From Nageia nagi (taxonomy: Eukaryota > Pinophyta): 64,000 bases of DNA. Shown here piece after piece: positions 60,791 through 64,000 of this stretch; the first letter of the stretch is position 1; every line of letters starts with the position of its first letter. The position numbers and the translations under genes were made by a program. Under the pieces are notes generated by a model. The model searched no databases. It saw only the letters and a list, made by a program, of their open reading frames with translations, and was not told the origin of the DNA. The stretch lies in assembly GCA_050084985.1 (NCBI GenBank), contig JBITNC010000001.1:137020001-137084000 (forward strand), in the 5' to 3' direction.

Positions 60791-61020
60791 CTAAGTGATC
60801 CCTTGTGGGTTGTGAACAACTTGATAAGCATATATGTAAAATATGGAAGAATATGTAAGACATAGGAATTATTTAACACGATGCATGATGCATACATAAT
60901 TTCATGGAATATAATGATTGCAGCATATGGAGTTCATAGCTACAACTAGGATACCCTTCAACTCTTTGATTTGATGAAGTACTTAGGAACCAACCATGAT
61001 AACATAACCTTCACTAGACC
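60791..61020 (+). pseudogene. PPR tandem array, segment 6 (pseudogene)
   Basis: Reads like 'VNNLISIYVKYGRICKT' to 'MIAAYGVHSYN', then 'LMKYLGTNHDNITFT', which is the lead-in to an E motif. It is closely similar to 28240-28440, including the stop-generating 'caactaggataccc'. It breaks off at about 61020, where the palindrome-rich block starts. Confidence 0.75.
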
Positions 61021-61295
61021 AAAAAGGTCCTTTGAGGATAGTTTTAAACTACCACATAAGCCCTTTATTAACATTTATCTAGCCACCATCTATGTGGATG
61101 CCACCAAAATTCATTACCCTATGATGATGGTTCTAAACCACCTTAATAAGATCCAAAAAATTATCATTAAAAAGTGGTTTTTCAGAACCACCTCAATAGA
61201 TCCTTTTAGAGGTAGCTTAAAATTGCCTCTATATGGTCGAAAACCACCTCTATAGGGTATATGGAAGTGGTTTAAAACTACCACAAAATCCCTAT
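61015..61295. other. Palindrome-rich block
   Basis: Repeated inverted strings of the type 'gtggttttaaaaccac' occur: 'agttttaaactaccac' (61038), 'ggttctaaaccacc' (61128), 'aagtggttttt' (61171), 'aaaccacctc' (61241) and 'gtggtttaaaactaccac' (61267). It abuts the truncated PPR unit and may be a small foldback or MITE-type insertion. No clear target duplication found. Confidence 0.45.
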
Positions 61296-61301
61296 TATTT
61301 A

Positions 61302-61370
61302 AATATGTGTTGTGTGTGTGTGTGTGTGTGTGTTATATACATACATTCATACATACATACATACATATAC
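61302..61370. repeat. (TG)n and (CATA)n microsatellites
   Basis: TG run at about 61303-61333, then a CATA-type run at about 61339-61370. Confidence 0.9.
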
Positions 61371-61387
61371 AAAGACCTATACTAGAA

Positions 61388-62460
61388 ATGTTTTATAAAT
61401 AAATTATGATGTAAATATATCATATGATAAAATGATTTAAATACATTATATAATTCAAAATTTAGCTTGAAGAATAAAATACTTGTTAAACCAAAAATAT
61501 TTGAGGTGTTAAAAGTTAGTTTAAGAATGGTAAGTTGGAAAAAATATAATTGTAATTATTTAGCCAAATACAAAGAAAACATGTGGTTATAAAGTGCATG
61601 TACCATGTTGTATATTCAAAATGATTAGGTGAAAATAATGGAACATGTTGTGGGATTTTTAATTACATGGCCTATATCATAACATTTTTTACAAATTAAT
61701 TATATGATGTGATGTGAAATGATTTAAATACATTATATGATATAAAAATTGGATTGCAGAAGGAAACCAAAAATTTAAACCAAAATTAATGGAACATATT
61801 ATGGACTCCTCCATTGCATGTCATGTATCAAAAAACATTTACAAATAATTTATGACATGTAATATGAAATGATTTAAATACACCATATGATCCAAAAATT
61901 AGATTGGATAAGGAAACCAACTATTCAACCTAAAAATTTTATGTATCAAAAACCCTTCCAAATGTGGTAAATTGGTAAAATCATGCTAGCCAAACACCAA
62001 ATAAATATGTGGGTTTCTTCATTGCATGTCCTATATCAAAATGTTTTATAAATAAATTATGACATGTGATATAAAATGATTTAAACACACCATATGATCC
62101 AAAAACTAGCTTGGAGAAAGAAACCAACTATTAAACCTAGAAACTTTATGTATCTTAAAACTCAATCCAAAAGTGGTAAGTTGGTAAAAATATGCTATCC
62201 AAATACAAAAACAACATAATGATTAGATGAAAATAATTGAATATGTTATGGGATCCTTTAATACATGACCTTTATCAAAATGTTTTTACAAATAAATTAT
62301 GATATGTGATATGAAATGATTTAAATACACTATATGATCCAAAAATTGGCTTGGATAAGGAAACCAACTAATCAAATAAAAAAAATTCAAGTGTTAAAAA
62401 TCAGTACAAAAGTGTAAGTTGGAAAAAATATGATATCCAAACATAAAAAAACATCATTAC
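61388..62460. repeat. Diverged minisatellite, five units of variable length
   Basis: Units share 'ttataaataaattatga', 'aaatgatttaaata', 'atatgatccaaaaattrgcttgg' and 'ggtaagttgg'. The anchor 'aaatgatttaaa' is near 61431, 61717, 61867, 62077 and 62317, so units of 150 to 286 bp differ by internal deletions. No coding content. Confidence 0.8.
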
Positions 62461-63009
62461 CAAGTGCATACTTATTAGATTTTATAAATACTCAAAGCAT
62501 TCAGAGTAGAAAGTGAAAACAAACATGAATTAACATATTAGCATATCGAATTACCTCATTATAGTGATAATCTAAAGCATTTAGCATCTCCATTAAAATA
62601 TATCCAATAATTTGAGCATTTTGAATCTCTGACAAGTTGTAGAAGCATTTAGAAAGGAAAAGATAAATAAGAGTAACCAAGTTTATTTTCTCATGAAATC
62701 ATGTGTTTCTCAGCATTATATGGGCATCCCATAAAATTAATAGCTCTTCAAACTTTATTTTGTGCAAGAATCTAATATTTTAGCCCTCAAACATTTCATT
62801 ATGCAAACTTCAAGTAAACCTATATAAGAATTATAATAAGGAAAGATCCAACATTTAGACTTCCAAATAAGGTTAAAGGTTCATGAATTGGATACATTTA
62901 TTTCTTTTTAAAGTCAACAAGATGAAATAGTTCTTAGTACCTAAATAAACACAATGTTTCTTGATATTTATTAACACATAAAAAGGAATTTTTATTTAAT
63001 TAAAATACC
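62461..63009. other. Unassigned AT-rich sequence
   Basis: I see no gene, terminal repeat or known similarity. Confidence 0.5.
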
Positions 63010-63011
63010 TT

Positions 63012-63689
63012 TTTAGATATCTGAAATGATTTATTTAATTTATGAAATAGATTCTCTTTTCCATGTGCAATCACATATACCTTTATGTTTCATGGTAATA
63101 GGTTAGCTTAGTATCACAATAAGCTTGAGGAAGAGCCTTAGCACCAGACCTATTGCCTATAAAGGTGGAGGGGTTGTGTGTGATCAATGATATGGTATGA
63201 AATAATCCTAAATCCTTGATAGATGGAAATATAGTTTTATCAATCTTGATTGGTGTCTCTTAATGCCACCTATTATCTCTAGATTTTATTATACTTTGAG
63301 TTCTACATTCCTACAATCTTTTATACCTTCATGATCAATATTTGACACATAAAATATGGGATGGTGACATCAAGCAAAAGGGAAAGGTATTCTAAGATGG
63401 TAATCAGGCCCTATCATTAGGTTTCTAATGCTACCATGTGGTTTAGGTTCAATTGGTGGTTTTGTATTTTGAGTAAGCTCATCATTCATCATCTTTTAAT
63501 TAAAATTTTCCTCCATTTATCATCATAGGTAAAGTACAAGTTTGCATCCTTAATTAATCCAATTTTGATAAGTCAAGGTAAACTAGGTTATTATCATCTT
63601 TCATCTCATCAATTTATTATTATTTATAGTTAATTAGAAAATTTAATTATTCTATAAGTAACATTAATAATTATTATTTTAGTTATAAT
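63012..63689 (+). repeat. Diverged LTR of the element 3/4 family at the right edge
   Basis: 'tttagatatctgaaatgattta' (63012) resembles the LTR start TGTAGATGCCTAAAAATGATTTA. 'tgccacctattatctctagattttattatactttgagttctac' (about 63273-63315) matches the middle of the element 4 LTR (29336-29380). It ends just before a primer site of the same type. The other LTR would lie beyond the window. Confidence 0.6.
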
Positions 63690-63692
63690 AAT

Positions 63693-63709
63693 TGGTGAAC
63701 CCAACTTCT
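63693..63709 (+). other. Primer-binding site of the edge element
   Basis: TGGTGAACCCAACTTCT, nearly the element 3 site. Confidence 0.65.
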
Positions 63710-63759
63710 TTTCAATACATTGTGTTATCCTCCACTAGTTATGTCAAAACATTAGGGTT

Positions 63760-64000
63760 TTGGATAGGACTAATCTCTCATTTCAAGTATTTTATAAATG
63801 GATACACCCATTACAAAGTATTGAATGCCCTATTTTTTTAACAAAGAAGACTATGACACAAAAGAATTATGTGAATACACCTAGAAGACAAAGTGGAAGA
63901 GTATGGATATTGCACCTACATGATGAATATGATAGTGCTTCGAAAGATTGTAGGCATGTAACCTAGAAAGAAGAAAAAAGTAATCCAAAAAGTCTTGGTG
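63760..64000 (+). pseudogene. Start of the interior of the edge element (partial)
   Basis: A 68-residue frame (63760-63966) includes 'MTQKNYVNTPRRQSGR' and 'LHDEYDSASKDCRHV', then TAG. It stands where gag would begin, but no capsid motif is reached before the window ends. Function cannot be assigned. Confidence 0.35.

Overview
This is plant nuclear DNA with no intact protein-coding gene. It is AT-rich, full of long degenerate LTR retrotransposons, and carries a decayed tandem array of pentatricopeptide-repeat (PPR) coding units. The PPR wording (variants of 'GMDIHQRVVENGF', 'MYAKCGRIHKAWELFNKMHDAN', 'WNAMIGGYAIHGYNKD') is the land-plant PLS type. Together with the very large Tat-lineage Ty3/gypsy elements, I infer a conifer-like gymnosperm genome. 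The species assignment is inference.

Layout. (A) 1-984: nothing recognisable. (B) 985-10154: a tandem PPR pseudogene array on the + strand with a repeat unit of about 390 bp. It is interrupted by a solo-LTR-like insertion (3489-3849), a 964-bp inverted-repeat DNA element (4514-5477) and a Ty1/copia remnant (7519-9907). (C) 10155-28048: element 1, an almost complete 17.9-kb Tat-lineage Ty3/gypsy element. It has 2.65-kb LTRs, a perfect 5-bp target duplication (GCAAT), a primer-binding site, gag-protease-RT-RNase H-second RNase H-integrase, an extra 3' ORF made of two homologous halves, and a long structured 3' noncoding region. It sits inside a PPR unit, which resumes at 28049. (D) 28054-29002: the PPR array continues, with an E-motif-type end. 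(E) 29003-60616: a nest of LTR elements. Element 4 (+ strand, target duplication GGGAT) contains element 5 (30367-35028, TGGGT). Its 3' LTR is split by element 3 (- strand, 40631-60389, TGAAG), which is itself split by element 2 (- strand, 48099-59616, CCTAG/CCTAT). (F) 60617-61020: the PPR array resumes, followed by a palindrome-rich block, a minisatellite (61388-62460), and at the right edge (about 63012 on) the LTR and primer site of another element related to 3 and 4.

How the parts relate. Element 1 encodes a full enzyme set, now broken by one frameshift and a series of transition-type stop codons. Element 2 has the same kind of primer site and polypurine tract, the same 3' noncoding blocks in the same order and the same leader motif, but keeps only gag and protease, so it looks like a non-autonomous relative. 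Elements 3 and 4 share an LTR family and keep only gag, plus unusual cargo: an antisense plant-mobile-domain (PMD) relic in 3 and a DUF4283/zinc-knuckle relic in 4. Element 5 is a separate gag-protease element primed by tRNA-iMet. The order of events is PPR array, then elements 1 and 4, then 3 and 5, then 2.

Most promising leads: the duplicated-domain 3' ORF of element 1; the U3 tandem array whose two alternating 8-mers look like the two methyl-CpG decay products of one palindromic bZIP-type site; the palindromic leader motif (one copy in element 1, three in element 2); and the shared nonsense codon in most PPR units.
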